From a virus: DNA of 32,322 nucleotides. Shown here in pieces: positions 24,614-31,868 of the stretch. Made by a program: the position numbers and the translations under genes. The stretch is taken from the IMG/VR virus record IMGVR_UViG_3300023116_000194, positions 1 through 32,322 of that record. One strand, 5' to 3'. Positions within the stretch are counted from its first letter, which is position 1. Every line of letters begins with the position of its first letter. Under the pieces are notes generated by a model. That model was not told the DNA's origin, ran no database searches, and saw nothing but the letters and a program-made list of their open reading frames with translations.

Positions 24614-25525
24614 ATGACTGAAGAACAAAACATTGTCCCGCCACAACCCGAAATTGTTGATGCAGATTGGGATCCCACAGAAGGCACTGGCGTAACTGAC
24701 GCGGGATTGCCTAGAGAAAAACTTCGCATTGCTATTACTGGCAACAATCATCTCGCTGTTGCGACAGAGGCTGCTTTTGATTTGAAAGTTGCTGAAGTAA
24801 TGCGTTTTGGTCCTAAAGATGACATTCAACTATTTGAATATCGCCCAGCTGTAGTTTTTATTTGTGACGATATTCCTATGTTAAAGAACGATTCTCTAGA
24901 TGATGCTGCTTTGATTGCAACCATTCAGAAGATTGCTCAGAACACGCAAGCTGGTATCTGTTTAAAAACAACCATCAATACAGAAACTTTAGATCGTATT
25001 ATCAATGTCGTTGGTATTGATTGGGTGACCGGCAAAATGATTTACTCACCAGAGTTTAGTGAAGATCCAGAAGAAATTTTGGTATCTGATTTAAATTACG
25101 TTGGTGGTGGCCCCAAAGCACTTGATGCTTTCTTAAACATCATTAAACATTGCACTTACACTTCAACTAAAGAAGTTGTTAAAGGCACTTTGCACGAAGT
25201 TATTTACGCAAAGCTTGGAGTAGCTGGATTTCGTGCAGTCAAGCAAGCTTTCTTTAATCAGTTTCATCAGGTCATTCTAGATCTTGGTGCAGCGAACCCA
25301 ACAATTGTTCGAAGAATGATTGAACGACATCCCGCTTTACAAGATTCGCGTGTGATGCTTCCTTCGTTTATTAAAGCGAAAACTGATTCATCTATCACTG
25401 TGAAGAAAGCTCGTTCTTATGGCGGCGAGTATGCTGACAGGGATGTAAAGATGCTGGTTGGTCAATCTGATCGAATCACTCTGCTGGAAGAAGCAGTAAA
25501 CCTTCGTAACCTAAAGGAAGACTAA
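24614..25525 (+). CDS. UDP-glucose dehydrogenase-like protein with lost catalytic Cys
   Basis: 303 residues. The pattern of nucleotide-sugar dehydrogenases is visible: a Rossmann start LRIAITGNNHLAVATEAAF (37-55; unlike the usual GxGxxG), VFICDDIPM (81-89), CLKTTINTETL (116-126), MIYSPEF (142-148), TYTSTKEVVKG (181-191), KLGVAGFRAVKQAFFNQF (200-217) and YGGEYADRDVKMLV (269-282). In active enzymes this last block is GFGGxCxPKD with a catalytic Cys; here the Cys position is Tyr273 and the Lys is Arg276. The Lys near 200 is kept while the usual Asn four residues later is Ala. The C-terminal UDP-binding domain is missing. It probably is not a working dehydrogenase. SD TAGGAG precedes it and uvsX follows 1 nt later. 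Confidence 0.6.
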   Translation: MTEEQNIVPPQPEIVDADWDPTEGTGVTDAGLPREKLRIAITGNNHLAVATEAAFDLKVAEVMRFGPKDDIQLFEYRPAVVFICDDIPMLKNDSLDDAALIATIQKIAQNTQAGICLKTTINTETLDRIINVVGIDWVTGKMIYSPEFSEDPEEILVSDLNYVGGGPKALDAFLNIIKHCTYTSTKEVVKGTLHEVIYAKLGVAGFRAVKQAFFNQFHQVILDLGAANPTIVRRMIERHPALQDSRVMLPSFIKAKTDSSITVKKARSYGGEYADRDVKMLVGQSDRITLLEEAVNLRNLKED

Positions 25526-25526
25526 T

Positions 25527-26555
25527 ATGTCATTGATGGCTAAGCTTATGAAAAACTCTAAGGTCAAGTTCACTGAAAGACTTGACCACTCAGAGTTCTT
25601 CAAAGAAAAAGATTATGTAGATACCGGAGTTCCCATGATGAATGTGGCTCTTTCCGGAAAATTGGATGGCGGTTTGTCAAACGGTCTAACTGTTCTGGCT
25701 GGGCCATCAAAACATTTTAAAACTTCTTTTGCTTTAAAAATGGCGGCAGCTTATATGGAAGCTAAGCCAGATTCCGTGTTGCTATTCTACGACTCAGAGT
25801 TTGGCTCACCACAATCATACTTCGAGGGATTTGGTATTGATACTACTCGTGTTCTACACACGCCAGTATCGGATGCCGAAGAGTTGAAGTTTGATTTGGT
25901 GAGTCAACTCGACAACATGGACAAAGAAGATGATGTGATTATTATCATAGACTCAATCGGCAACCTCGCATCTAAGAAAGAACTCGAAGATGCGATGAAC
26001 GAAAAGTCCGTCGCTGATATGTCCCGTGCTAAAGCCCTCAAAGGTTTGTTTCGTATGGTAACTCCATACCTCTCTATGAAAGACATTCCTTTGCTTGCTA
26101 TTAACCACACCTACAAAGAGATTGGTTTATATCCAAAAGATGTTGTTGGAGGTGGTACTGGCATTTACTACAGTGCCAACAACATTTGGATCATTGGCCG
26201 TAGGCAAAACAAATCGGGAACTGAAGTCGAAGGTTATGATTTTGTAATCAAGGTTGAGAAGTCTCGTTTTGTTAAAGAACAATCTAAGATTCCCATTACG
26301 GTTTCTTGGGAAGGCGGCATCGACAAATACAGTGGGCTTCTTGATGTTGCACTAGCTTCTGGTCATGTGATCAAACCTTCTAACGGCTGGTATGCGAAAG
26401 CAGACGAACCTGATCACAAGTATCGACAGAGTCAGCTTAACTGTGATTTTTGGGGACCTCTCTTACGCGACGAAGCCTTCTGTGAATATGTTTCCAAAGC
26501 ATATTCTATGGGATCCGGATTAAGTAGCGAGTTAGATTTCTCAGTCGAAGAATGA
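25527..26555 (+). CDS. uvsX: RecA-like recombinase UvsX
   Basis: 342 residues (T4 UvsX is about 390). Strand-exchange recombinase for recombination-dependent replication and repair. Walker A is GPSKHFKTS (59-67), the T4-like variant; VLLFYDSEFGSPQSYFEGFG (about 93-112) and VIIIIDSIGNLASKKELEDA (about 131-150) carry the Glu and Walker B Asp. The DNA-binding loops are recognised by LFRMVTPYL and VVGGGTGIYYSANNIWIIGRRQ. The shorter C-terminus lacks most of the T4 acidic tail. It overlaps the GT17-type gene by 4 nt, so an accessory enzyme follows the recombinase directly. Confidence 0.97.
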   Translation: MSLMAKLMKNSKVKFTERLDHSEFFKEKDYVDTGVPMMNVALSGKLDGGLSNGLTVLAGPSKHFKTSFALKMAAAYMEAKPDSVLLFYDSEFGSPQSYFEGFGIDTTRVLHTPVSDAEELKFDLVSQLDNMDKEDDVIIIIDSIGNLASKKELEDAMNEKSVADMSRAKALKGLFRMVTPYLSMKDIPLLAINHTYKEIGLYPKDVVGGGTGIYYSANNIWIIGRRQNKSGTEVEGYDFVIKVEKSRFVKEQSKIPITVSWEGGIDKYSGLLDVALASGHVIKPSNGWYAKADEPDHKYRQSQLNCDFWGPLLRDEAFCEYVSKAYSMGSGLSSELDFSVEE

Positions 26556-27400
26556 TTATAGACGCCTTCCAATTTAATGATGAGCTAGAAATGCTTTCCT
26601 TTAGGCTCAAAGAATTAAATGATTACGTCGGCAAATTTGTTTTATCTGAATCGGAGCATACGTGGCTTGGCGATCCCAAGCCACTATACTTCCAGGAAAA
26701 TAAACATTTATTTAAAGACTACTTGCACAAAATTGATCACCGTATTTACAGTGTTAAACGCTTGGATATTGATCGATCTTCAAAAGATAAAGAGAAACGT
26801 CATCGCGATTTCGAAAGCGCTATTCTCAATGAAAAAGAATCTAGAATGGAATCATTTTCTTACCTAGCAGAAATTGTACAAGAAGATGATGTTGTAATAA
26901 CTTGTGATGTAGATGAGATTTGGAATGCTGACAAAGTATTAAAGCTAGGATGTCCACCAAAGCCGGTTCGTTTAGAGATGGATTGGTTTATCTATGATTT
27001 GAATCATATCTTGTGGGATAATTCAAAAAATGAACAGTATTCTACTAAATCAATAGCTTTAGGTTCCGGACGTTGGTTACGTAAAAACACAAAAATATGG
27101 CGAAGAATAAGAAGTAATAATACTTTAAAATGTATACCAAAAGCAGGCTGGCATTTATCATGGTTTTTTTGTGATGAAGAACGTTTCATTAATAAAATTT
27201 ATACTAGTTCTAGTAAAGATTTTTACCGAATGAACAGTAAACATATAAGATCATTAAATAAAGTTTTAGAAATTTTTGAAACAAAAAAAATTCCGAATAC
27301 TTTAACAGACAACGAAGCTCTCGATCTAAAAATTGTTAATATCCCCGTAGAAAATCAAACTAATTTACCCAAAAAATACAGGTTGTTGCTCGATGAATGA
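26552..27400 (+). CDS. Putative glycosyltransferase, GT17 family
   Basis: 282 residues. The GT17 pattern (N-acetylglucosaminyltransferase III type) is clear: IDAFQFNDELEMLSFRL (3-19), KFVLSESEHTWLGDPKPLYF (28-47), then DDVVITCDVDEIW (112-124) with the DxD-type metal site Asp119-Val-Asp121-Glu122. LEMDWFIYDLNHILW is the expected acceptor-side block, and GWHLSWFF (about 206-213) the late conserved GWHxS motif. This is the best-supported glycosyltransferase of the window. It begins inside the uvsX stop (ATGA) and its codons, especially after position 27000, are much more A/T-rich than uvsX. Sugar and target unknown. Confidence 0.82.
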   Translation: MIIDAFQFNDELEMLSFRLKELNDYVGKFVLSESEHTWLGDPKPLYFQENKHLFKDYLHKIDHRIYSVKRLDIDRSSKDKEKRHRDFESAILNEKESRMESFSYLAEIVQEDDVVITCDVDEIWNADKVLKLGCPPKPVRLEMDWFIYDLNHILWDNSKNEQYSTKSIALGSGRWLRKNTKIWRRIRSNNTLKCIPKAGWHLSWFFCDEERFINKIYTSSSKDFYRMNSKHIRSLNKVLEIFETKKIPNTLTDNEALDLKIVNIPVENQTNLPKKYRLLLDE

Positions 27401-27722
27401 AATAGAAAATAAAATATCAGAAGGTGTTCATTACGAACTAACCCCATCAGATGAAACTAACACTCAGTCTTGGGCAGTGCGTCTTTTAGAAGGACCGCAT
27501 CCGGAAACTGTAATTAAATTTGGCAACATTGGTTTTGAGGGTGAAGACGAAAATGCTTTCCTTAAGTTCAATTTTGTGATAGAATCTACTCCTAACTCAG
27601 AACTAACAACTGACGATGAAGAGCTTCAGTTGTTCGTTGCGGATGTGCTGGAAGACATTCTTATTGTTGCAGCATCTGATGGTTCATTAGCTTATGGAGA
27701 CGCAGAAGAAAGTGAAGATTGA
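27393..27722 (+). CDS. Acidic protein of unknown function between GT17 and gp41
   Basis: 109 residues, strongly acidic. It has a strand-rich middle (HYELTPS, WAVRLLEGPHPETVIKFGNIGF, FLKFNFVIESTP) followed by a helix (DEELQLFVADVLEDILIVAAS) and an acidic end. I recall similar proteins next to gp41 in marine T4-like phages but no function. It overlaps the glycosyltransferase gene by 8 nt and the gp41 start by up to 29 nt, showing tight coupling to helicase expression. Confidence 0.65.
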   Translation: MNEIENKISEGVHYELTPSDETNTQSWAVRLLEGPHPETVIKFGNIGFEGEDENAFLKFNFVIESTPNSELTTDDEELQLFVADVLEDILIVAASDGSLAYGDAEESED

Positions 27723-29088
27723 TCTTGAGCAGACGATACTTAGAAACATTCTCACCAATGAAAATTATATGCGCAAGGTTATTCCTTTCATCAAGAAGGA
27801 ATATTTCGAGGGTGTTTATGCAATTCTTTTTACCGAAGTAACAAAGTACGTACAGAAATACAACCGTCTTCCTTCGATGGAAGCCTTTAAAATTGAGATC
27901 GATGATTGCACTGCGCTAACTGAGCAGACTTATGTACACGCTCTAGATATCCTGCCTTCTATCTTTGAGTATCAAGAAGAGAACGAGCAGTGGCTTCTTG
28001 AGAAGACTGAGAAGTGGTGTCAAGATCGTGCTGTGTATTTGGCTATCATGGAGTCGATTCAGGTTATCGATGGGAAGCACACTCAATATACCAAGGATGC
28101 CCTGCCTGATATTTTGCAGAAAGCTTTGGCAGTATGTTTTGATAACAATGTTGGTCACGATTATTTAGAAAATATTGATCAGCGATATGATTTCTATCAC
28201 GCACAAGAAGAACGCATTCCATTTGACCTTGAGTATTTCAATACGATCACCAAGGGCGGACTGCCGAACAAGACACTGAACATTGCCCTTGCTGGTACAG
28301 GTGTCGGTAAGTCTTTGTTTATGTGTCACGTTGCAGCTAACGCTTTATCTCAGGGGCGCAACGTTCTGTATATCACCATGGAAATGGCTGAAGAACGTAT
28401 CGCAGAAAGGATAGATGCCAATCTGATGAACGTTGCTATAGATCAACTCGATCATATGTCCAAACCTATGTTTACGGATCGCATTAAAAAGATTGCAGAT
28501 GCCACAAACGGAAAACTCATAATAAAAGAGTATCCAACTGGACAGGCACACACCGGGCATTTTCGTGCTCTGCTAAATGAATTGCGTTTGAAAAAAAGAT
28601 TTGTTCCGGAAATCATCTTTATTGATTACCTAAATATATGTGCAAGCGCAAGAATGAAGAGTATGGGTGGCGCTATTAACTCATACACATATATTAAAGC
28701 GATTGCCGAAGAGATCAGGGGTCTGGCTGTAGAGTTTGATGTGCCGATTGTATCCGCTACTCAAACCACACGATCCGGATATGCAAATTCTGATCCTGGT
28801 CTCGAAGACACTTCTGAATCGTTCGGACTTCCGGCGACTGCGGATCTGATGTTTGCACTAGTTTCTAACGAAGAGCTTACACGTTTGAATCAAATTATGG
28901 TTAAGCAATTGAAGAATCGGTATAACGATCCAAACGTCAACAAGCGTTTCGTTATTGGGGTTGACAGAAGCAAAATGAAACTGTATGATGTAGATCAAAG
29001 TGAGCAAGAAGATTTAGTGGATGACGATATCCCCGTGTTCGATAGAACTACTGCAGGAAATAAACTAAGTGGTATTAAATTTAATTAG
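27694..29088 (+). CDS. 41: Replicative DNA helicase gp41
   Basis: 464 residues from the ATG at 27694 (T4 gp41 is 475). DnaB-type hexameric helicase that unwinds DNA at the fork and partners with the primase. Walker A is GTGVGKS (201-207), Walker B is IIFIDYLN (about 308-315), and T4-like blocks include EMAEERIAERIDANLM and ESFGLPATADLMFAL. A GTG at 27712 (MKIDLEQTIL) agrees better with the T4 N-terminus and would cut overlap with the upstream gene from 29 to 11 nt; neither start has a clear SD, so the start is open. The C-terminus is shorter than in T4. Confidence 0.95.
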   Translation: METQKKVKIDLEQTILRNILTNENYMRKVIPFIKKEYFEGVYAILFTEVTKYVQKYNRLPSMEAFKIEIDDCTALTEQTYVHALDILPSIFEYQEENEQWLLEKTEKWCQDRAVYLAIMESIQVIDGKHTQYTKDALPDILQKALAVCFDNNVGHDYLENIDQRYDFYHAQEERIPFDLEYFNTITKGGLPNKTLNIALAGTGVGKSLFMCHVAANALSQGRNVLYITMEMAEERIAERIDANLMNVAIDQLDHMSKPMFTDRIKKIADATNGKLIIKEYPTGQAHTGHFRALLNELRLKKRFVPEIIFIDYLNICASARMKSMGGAINSYTYIKAIAEEIRGLAVEFDVPIVSATQTTRSGYANSDPGLEDTSESFGLPATADLMFALVSNEELTRLNQIMVKQLKNRYNDPNVNKRFVIGVDRSKMKLYDVDQSEQEDLVDDDIPVFDRTTAGNKLSGIKFN

Positions 29089-29096
29089 GAGGTTCT

Positions 29097-29300
29097 ATGG
29101 ACCCAGTACTGCACACTATCATTGCTACGGGATTAATGTTTTGCTCTTACTCTGCTGGACATTGGTTTGGATTTAAAAGAGGCGAGTTCGATGGGCTTTT
29201 TCGTTTATGCATGGCTATAGACGCAATTGGCATTGAAATTGATGAAGATGAAGGCACCGTAACTATCGAAAGAAAAGACGGCACCAGAACTGAACTTTGA
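29097..29300 (+). CDS. Small membrane-anchored protein after gp41
   Basis: 67 residues. A hydrophobic N-terminal helix (LHTIIATGLMFCSYSAGHWFG, about 5-25, quoted in part) precedes a charged domain with strands (GIEIDEDEGTVTIERKDG, about 45-62). SD TAGGAGG (29085-29091) is strong. Placed 8 nt after gp41. I recall small proteins of this form at this place in cyanophages. Function unknown; a single-pass membrane protein with cytoplasmic tail is likely. Confidence 0.7.
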   Translation: MDPVLHTIIATGLMFCSYSAGHWFGFKRGEFDGLFRLCMAIDAIGIEIDEDEGTVTIERKDGTRTEL

Positions 29301-29311
29301 GGAGTCAAGTT
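29293..29311 (+). promoter_or_regulatory. Hairpin presenting the SD of the DUF3310-like gene
   Basis: AACTTTGA (29293-29300) pairs with TCAAGTT (29305-29311) apart from one bulged T, leaving the tetraloop GGAG (29301-29304), which is the core of the SD for the GTG at 29313. The stem includes the stop codon of the preceding gene, so ribosomes finishing that gene would melt it. A translation-coupling or accessibility control is suggested. Confidence 0.45.
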
Positions 29312-29312
29312 A

Positions 29313-29693
29313 GTGAATTATAAGTTTCGTGAAGATGAATTGATTGAGGAGTTTAAAAAATATGTCGATGGAACCTACGACCAACATTACGCGACGAATA
29401 AGTATCAGGCTACTGACGTTATCATTGACTCTGGGCATGGTACTGGCTTTTGCTTGGGCAATGTCATCAAGTATGCAAAACGATACGGGCGAAAAGGTAA
29501 CGCTGCCGATGGGCGTAAGGATGTGATGAAAATCCTGCATTACGCTTTGATTCAGCTGTACATCCACGACGAAGAAAACAAAACAGTGTTTGCTCCTGCT
29601 GCAGGACATCACTCGATTGATACAGTTTCTCCTCGTGAGTGGGATGAAGCGTTTGCAAAACCAAAACCATATGCTACAGGTAGAGGCGCGTGA
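29313..29693 (+). CDS. DUF3310-like protein
   Basis: 126 residues from the GTG at 29313, chosen for its SD (GAGGAG at 29299-29304); no ATG fits. The core FCLGNVIKYAKRYGRKGNAADGRKDVMKILHYALI (about 50-84; quoted in separate pieces: FCLGNVIKYAKRYGRKG, then DVMKILHYALI) has the F-LGNhhKY--R-G+K-----DL-K---Yh pattern of DUF3310, a small nucleotide-related domain common in phages. An N-terminal DELIEEFKKYVDG helix and a Pro/Gly-rich tail flank it. Its biochemical role is not established. It overlaps the next gene by 1 nt (TGATG). Confidence 0.75.
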   Translation: MNYKFREDELIEEFKKYVDGTYDQHYATNKYQATDVIIDSGHGTGFCLGNVIKYAKRYGRKGNAADGRKDVMKILHYALIQLYIHDEENKTVFAPAAGHHSIDTVSPREWDEAFAKPKPYATGRGA

Positions 29694-29851
29694 TGGGTGA
29701 AGTAGTTGATTTCATGAAATACAAACAGGCTCGTGATGAAGTAATTGAAGAATTTATGAGGGAAGATATTATTAGTTTTTTACTCAATGCCGATTCATAC
29801 GAACCGGGAACTTTCACTTACACACTTACTGTGGAGGATAACGATGACTGA
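29693..29851 (+). CDS. Small protein (52 aa), unknown
   Basis: Starts at the upstream stop (TGATG) and ends over the next start (8-nt overlap). MGEVVDFMKYKQARDEVIEE and FMREDIISFLL form two helices, followed by a strand-type tail (FTYTLTVEDNDD). No membrane segment. Coupling on both sides and an SD for the following gene within its end argue that it is real. No family recognised. Confidence 0.6.
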   Translation: MGEVVDFMKYKQARDEVIEEFMREDIISFLLNADSYEPGTFTYTLTVEDNDD

Positions 29852-30101
29852 TGACATCTTTGATTTTGGCTTTACGGCTGTAACCGAAGAGGAACTAGAA
29901 GTTGTTACAGAACTAAAAGAACGAGCCAACACTGCTCTATCATACCACGATAGACTAGAAGGTTTGTTTAATGCAATTCAACCTTTGTTAAACAATCTTA
30001 AAGCAAACCCAGAAAAAGATTACATCTACTGGCCAAATCGTTTGGATAAAGTAGAACAATTCGAAGATCATCTTCAAAACATTTACTTAGGAAAGAGTTG
30101 A
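29844..30101 (+). CDS. Small conserved helical protein (85 aa), unknown
   Basis: The ATG at 29844 is chosen because GGAGG (29833-29837) sits 6 nt upstream and the N-terminus MTDDIFDFGFTAVTEEELE looks like a complete acidic start; a longer in-frame reading from 29787 would overlap the previous gene by 65 nt without an SD. Two helices follow: ELEVVTELKERANTALSYHD and LEGLFNAIQPLLNNLKA, then YIYWPNRLDKVEQFEDHL. The YIYWPNR motif is the type found in small T4-like phage proteins. Function unknown; cytoplasmic. Confidence 0.7.
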   Translation: MTDDIFDFGFTAVTEEELEVVTELKERANTALSYHDRLEGLFNAIQPLLNNLKANPEKDYIYWPNRLDKVEQFEDHLQNIYLGKS

Positions 30102-30106
30102 CATCT

Positions 30107-30385
30107 ATGAAAAATTTGCTAAAATGTTTACTTGTCTTGGCAATCTTCTTTGCTCCCGGCATTGAAGTACTTGCCGCTGAAACTGAAGAGACTGAATGTA
30201 ACTACGAAGTCGTTCAAGTCTGGAAAGATGGTGTGCTTGTGTCAGAGACCAAAACTCGCCGCTGTAAAGAGGAGAGTAAGAACTCTACCAAGTTCGATCC
30301 AGAGAATGACTTTGGAGATTACGTAAAAAAAAAGGCTGTGGATATTATACCAATCGCCATCATAATTGGATTAGCAAAGGACTAA
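30107..30385 (+). CDS. Signal-peptide protein with C-terminal membrane segment
   Basis: 92 residues from the ATG at 30107; a TTG at 30098 is in frame but less likely. MKNLLKCLLVLAIFFAPGIE is a Sec signal peptide with probable cleavage after VLAA (about 25). The mature part has two cysteines (Cys33 and Cys53, perhaps a disulphide) in ECNYEVVQVWKDG and TKTRRCKEE, and ends with a hydrophobic stretch IIPIAIIIGLAKD (80-92). A GGAAAGAG stretch lies upstream but widely spaced. Likely anchored in the envelope facing the periplasm. It forms an envelope-protein pair with the lipoprotein that follows. Role unknown. Confidence 0.7.
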   Translation: MKNLLKCLLVLAIFFAPGIEVLAAETEETECNYEVVQVWKDGVLVSETKTRRCKEESKNSTKFDPENDFGDYVKKKAVDIIPIAIIIGLAKD

Positions 30386-30388
30386 ACA

Positions 30389-30952
30389 ATGAAAATTTTG
30401 GTTATGATTTTTGTACTACTTGCTGTAGGTTGCAACTCGAACTACCAAGTTAAGCAGGAAGCAACCGAGAATTCTATTCTCACGCAGATCCCTGAGTGGT
30501 ACATTGATAGTGAAGAACAACGAGGATTGCTTGACCGCAAGAACAAGCACAAGTATATCTACGGTGTGGGCACAGCAGTATCTTCTAATCTGCAACTGGC
30601 CATCGAGAAGGCTACGATCATCGCTAAGGCTGATCTAGCTGATCAGATTGCTGGACAGATCAACAAAGATACTTCCTACACTGTTGTTGAAGAAGGCAGT
30701 GAGTCGAGTGATCAGGTAGCCATGGCTACTGACTCCGTAGTAAAGAACAGTGTGCGAAAAGTCGCTCCCGTTGGATACGAAGAGTGGAACAAAGCTGTTT
30801 TAATTACTGCGACAAACCAATATCGTGTGTACATTGGTCTCAAATGGACACGTGGTAGTAAGAATCATCTAAACGATTTGATATCCTCAGATCTTTATGG
30901 TGGTGTATCTGTGGTACCAGAAATTATCGAAGTGGAGAACTTAAATGATTAA
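30389..30952 (+). CDS. LPP20-like lipoprotein
   Basis: 187 residues. MKILVMIFVLLAVGC is a lipoprotein signal with lipobox AVGC, so Cys15 should be lipidated. PEWYIDS (35-41), then YIYGVGTAVSSNLQLAIEKA and IAKADLADQIAGQI match the LPP20 family pattern (W-------YGvG-a--------A---A---Ar--la--i). A late strand VYIGLKW closes the domain. LPP20-type proteins are outer-membrane lipoproteins of Gram-negative bacteria, so a phage copy suggests envelope remodelling or a block to other phages, which is inference. AAGGA (30376-30380) serves as SD. It overlaps the next gene by 8 nt. Confidence 0.75.
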   Translation: MKILVMIFVLLAVGCNSNYQVKQEATENSILTQIPEWYIDSEEQRGLLDRKNKHKYIYGVGTAVSSNLQLAIEKATIIAKADLADQIAGQINKDTSYTVVEEGSESSDQVAMATDSVVKNSVRKVAPVGYEEWNKAVLITATNQYRVYIGLKWTRGSKNHLNDLISSDLYGGVSVVPEIIEVENLND

Positions 30953-31202
30953 GGGTTTTATTGATGCTGCAAAAAAAGGTGTGGTGACAGTTGAATTCAA
31001 CAAGATCGACACCGGCGAGCTTAGAGTTATGCCTTGCACTTTAAACACTGAGTTGTCTAACCATAATGTTCAAGAAGTATTGGAACAGCGTGAAGACAAT
31101 GAACACCTAGTTGTGTGGTGTATAGATAAAGACGCTTGGAGATCTTTTCGCGTTGATACAGTAGTCAGATGGTACGAGGGGTATCCCGATGCAGCAAACT
31201 GA
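30945..31202 (+). CDS. SH3-barrel-like small phage protein
   Basis: 85 residues. GVVTVEFNKIDTGELRVMPC (12-31) and LVVWCIDKDAWRSFRVDTV (about 55-73) match a small phage family described as SH3-barrel or DUF2693-like: a modification-type strand pair, then a W-D-K--WRSFR-D-V block. Such proteins are thought to bind other proteins or nucleic acid, but no role is proven. It overlaps its upstream neighbour by 8 nt and the following small open frame by 14 nt. Confidence 0.75.
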   Translation: MIKGFIDAAKKGVVTVEFNKIDTGELRVMPCTLNTELSNHNVQEVLEQREDNEHLVVWCIDKDAWRSFRVDTVVRWYEGYPDAAN

Positions 31203-31320
31203 GTTAGAAATGGATGCTAAATTAGATCCGCCATATAGCGGATTATTTTTCTGCTTCATCCGACAAGGACTGTTTAGATGGCCAGAATTTATTTCGTTTT
31301 ATAGAAGGAAAAGATTATGA
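31189..31320 (+). CDS. Possible small protein (43 aa) before peroxiredoxin
   Basis: ATG at 31189 with a good SD (GAGGGG at 31176-31181) and an ATGA overlap with the next start support a gene. It reads MQQTELEMDAKLDPPYSGLF, then FCFIRQGLFRWPEF and a basic end YRRKRL. No family recognised; a basic amphipathic C-terminus could bind nucleic acid or membrane. Against it, a terminator-like hairpin lies inside it. Alternatively this is a non-coding gap of 114 nt. Confidence 0.45.
   Translation: MQQTELEMDAKLDPPYSGLFFCFIRQGLFRWPEFISFYRRKRL
31225..31250 (+). terminator. Weak terminator-like hairpin before peroxiredoxin
   Basis: ATCCGC (31226-31231) and GCGGAT (31238-31243) form a perfect 6-bp stem with loop CATATA, extendable by a G-T pair, followed by a T-rich tail (TTATTTTT to 31250). 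It resembles a weak Rho-independent terminator or a processing hairpin and would reduce read-through into the peroxiredoxin gene. No clear promoter follows it. Confidence 0.5.
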
Positions 31321-31868
31321 TTAGAAAAGGCGATACACTACCAGAATGTAACTTTCGAACACGTGTGCGGGATGAGTCGATTGAGGGTCCTAACCCCTAT
31401 CGCTGGGAAGATAAGACCACGGAAGATTATTTTAAAGGCAAGCGAGTAGTCCTGTTTGCTCTTCCGGGCGCTTTCACCCCAACGTGTTCAACCTATCAAC
31501 TACCCGGTTACGAGCAAAAGTTTGATGCGTTTGTTAATACCGGTATCGATGCGATCTACTGTATGTCAGTTAATGATGCGTTCGTAATGAATGCTTGGGC
31601 TAAAGACCAGCAACTACAAAACGTGCAGGTTATTCCTGATGGCAGTGGCACCTTCACAAAGAAGATCGGTATGCTAGTAGATAAAGACAATCTTGGATTT
31701 GGGTTTCGTTCATGGCGTTACGCTATGATAGTTGATGATGGTGTAGTAGAAGCATTGTTTCCCGAAGCTTCAATGTCTGACAATCATCCCGAAGATCCTT
31801 ATGAGATTTCATCACCAGAAAATGTTTTGGGATATTGTCTCGCACATCCTAAGAGAGAGGCTGCATAA
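31317..31868 (+). CDS. Peroxiredoxin (Prx5-type)
   Basis: 183 residues. PGAFTPTCS (50-58) is the Prx5-type active-site block with peroxidatic Cys57; Thr54 and Arg134 (in FRSWRYAMIV) complete the usual catalytic set. IDAIYCMSVNDAFVMNAWAK (77-96) is also typical of this family. It reduces peroxides with thiol donors; whether a resolving Cys exists (Cys82 or Cys174) is unclear. A redox-protection role during infection is likely, and such genes are known in some marine phages. SD AGAAGGA sits 9 nt upstream. Confidence 0.92.
   Translation: MIRKGDTLPECNFRTRVRDESIEGPNPYRWEDKTTEDYFKGKRVVLFALPGAFTPTCSTYQLPGYEQKFDAFVNTGIDAIYCMSVNDAFVMNAWAKDQQLQNVQVIPDGSGTFTKKIGMLVDKDNLGFGFRSWRYAMIVDDGVVEALFPEASMSDNHPEDPYEISSPENVLGYCLAHPKREAA

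Noticed and set aside
24614-25525. Active UDP-glucose 6-dehydrogenase
   Set aside because: The catalytic Cys, the Asn and the Lys of the PKD block are changed and the UDP-binding domain is absent, so an active-enzyme call is not justified.
29787-29843. Upstream start extending the 85-aa protein
   Set aside because: It would overlap the 52-aa gene by 65 nt and has no SD, whereas GGAGG lies 6 nt before 29844.
30098-30125. TTGACA-16-TAAAAT resembling a sigma70 promoter
   Set aside because: It spans the start of the signal-peptide gene, so its transcript would miss that start codon; the -10 match is moderate.
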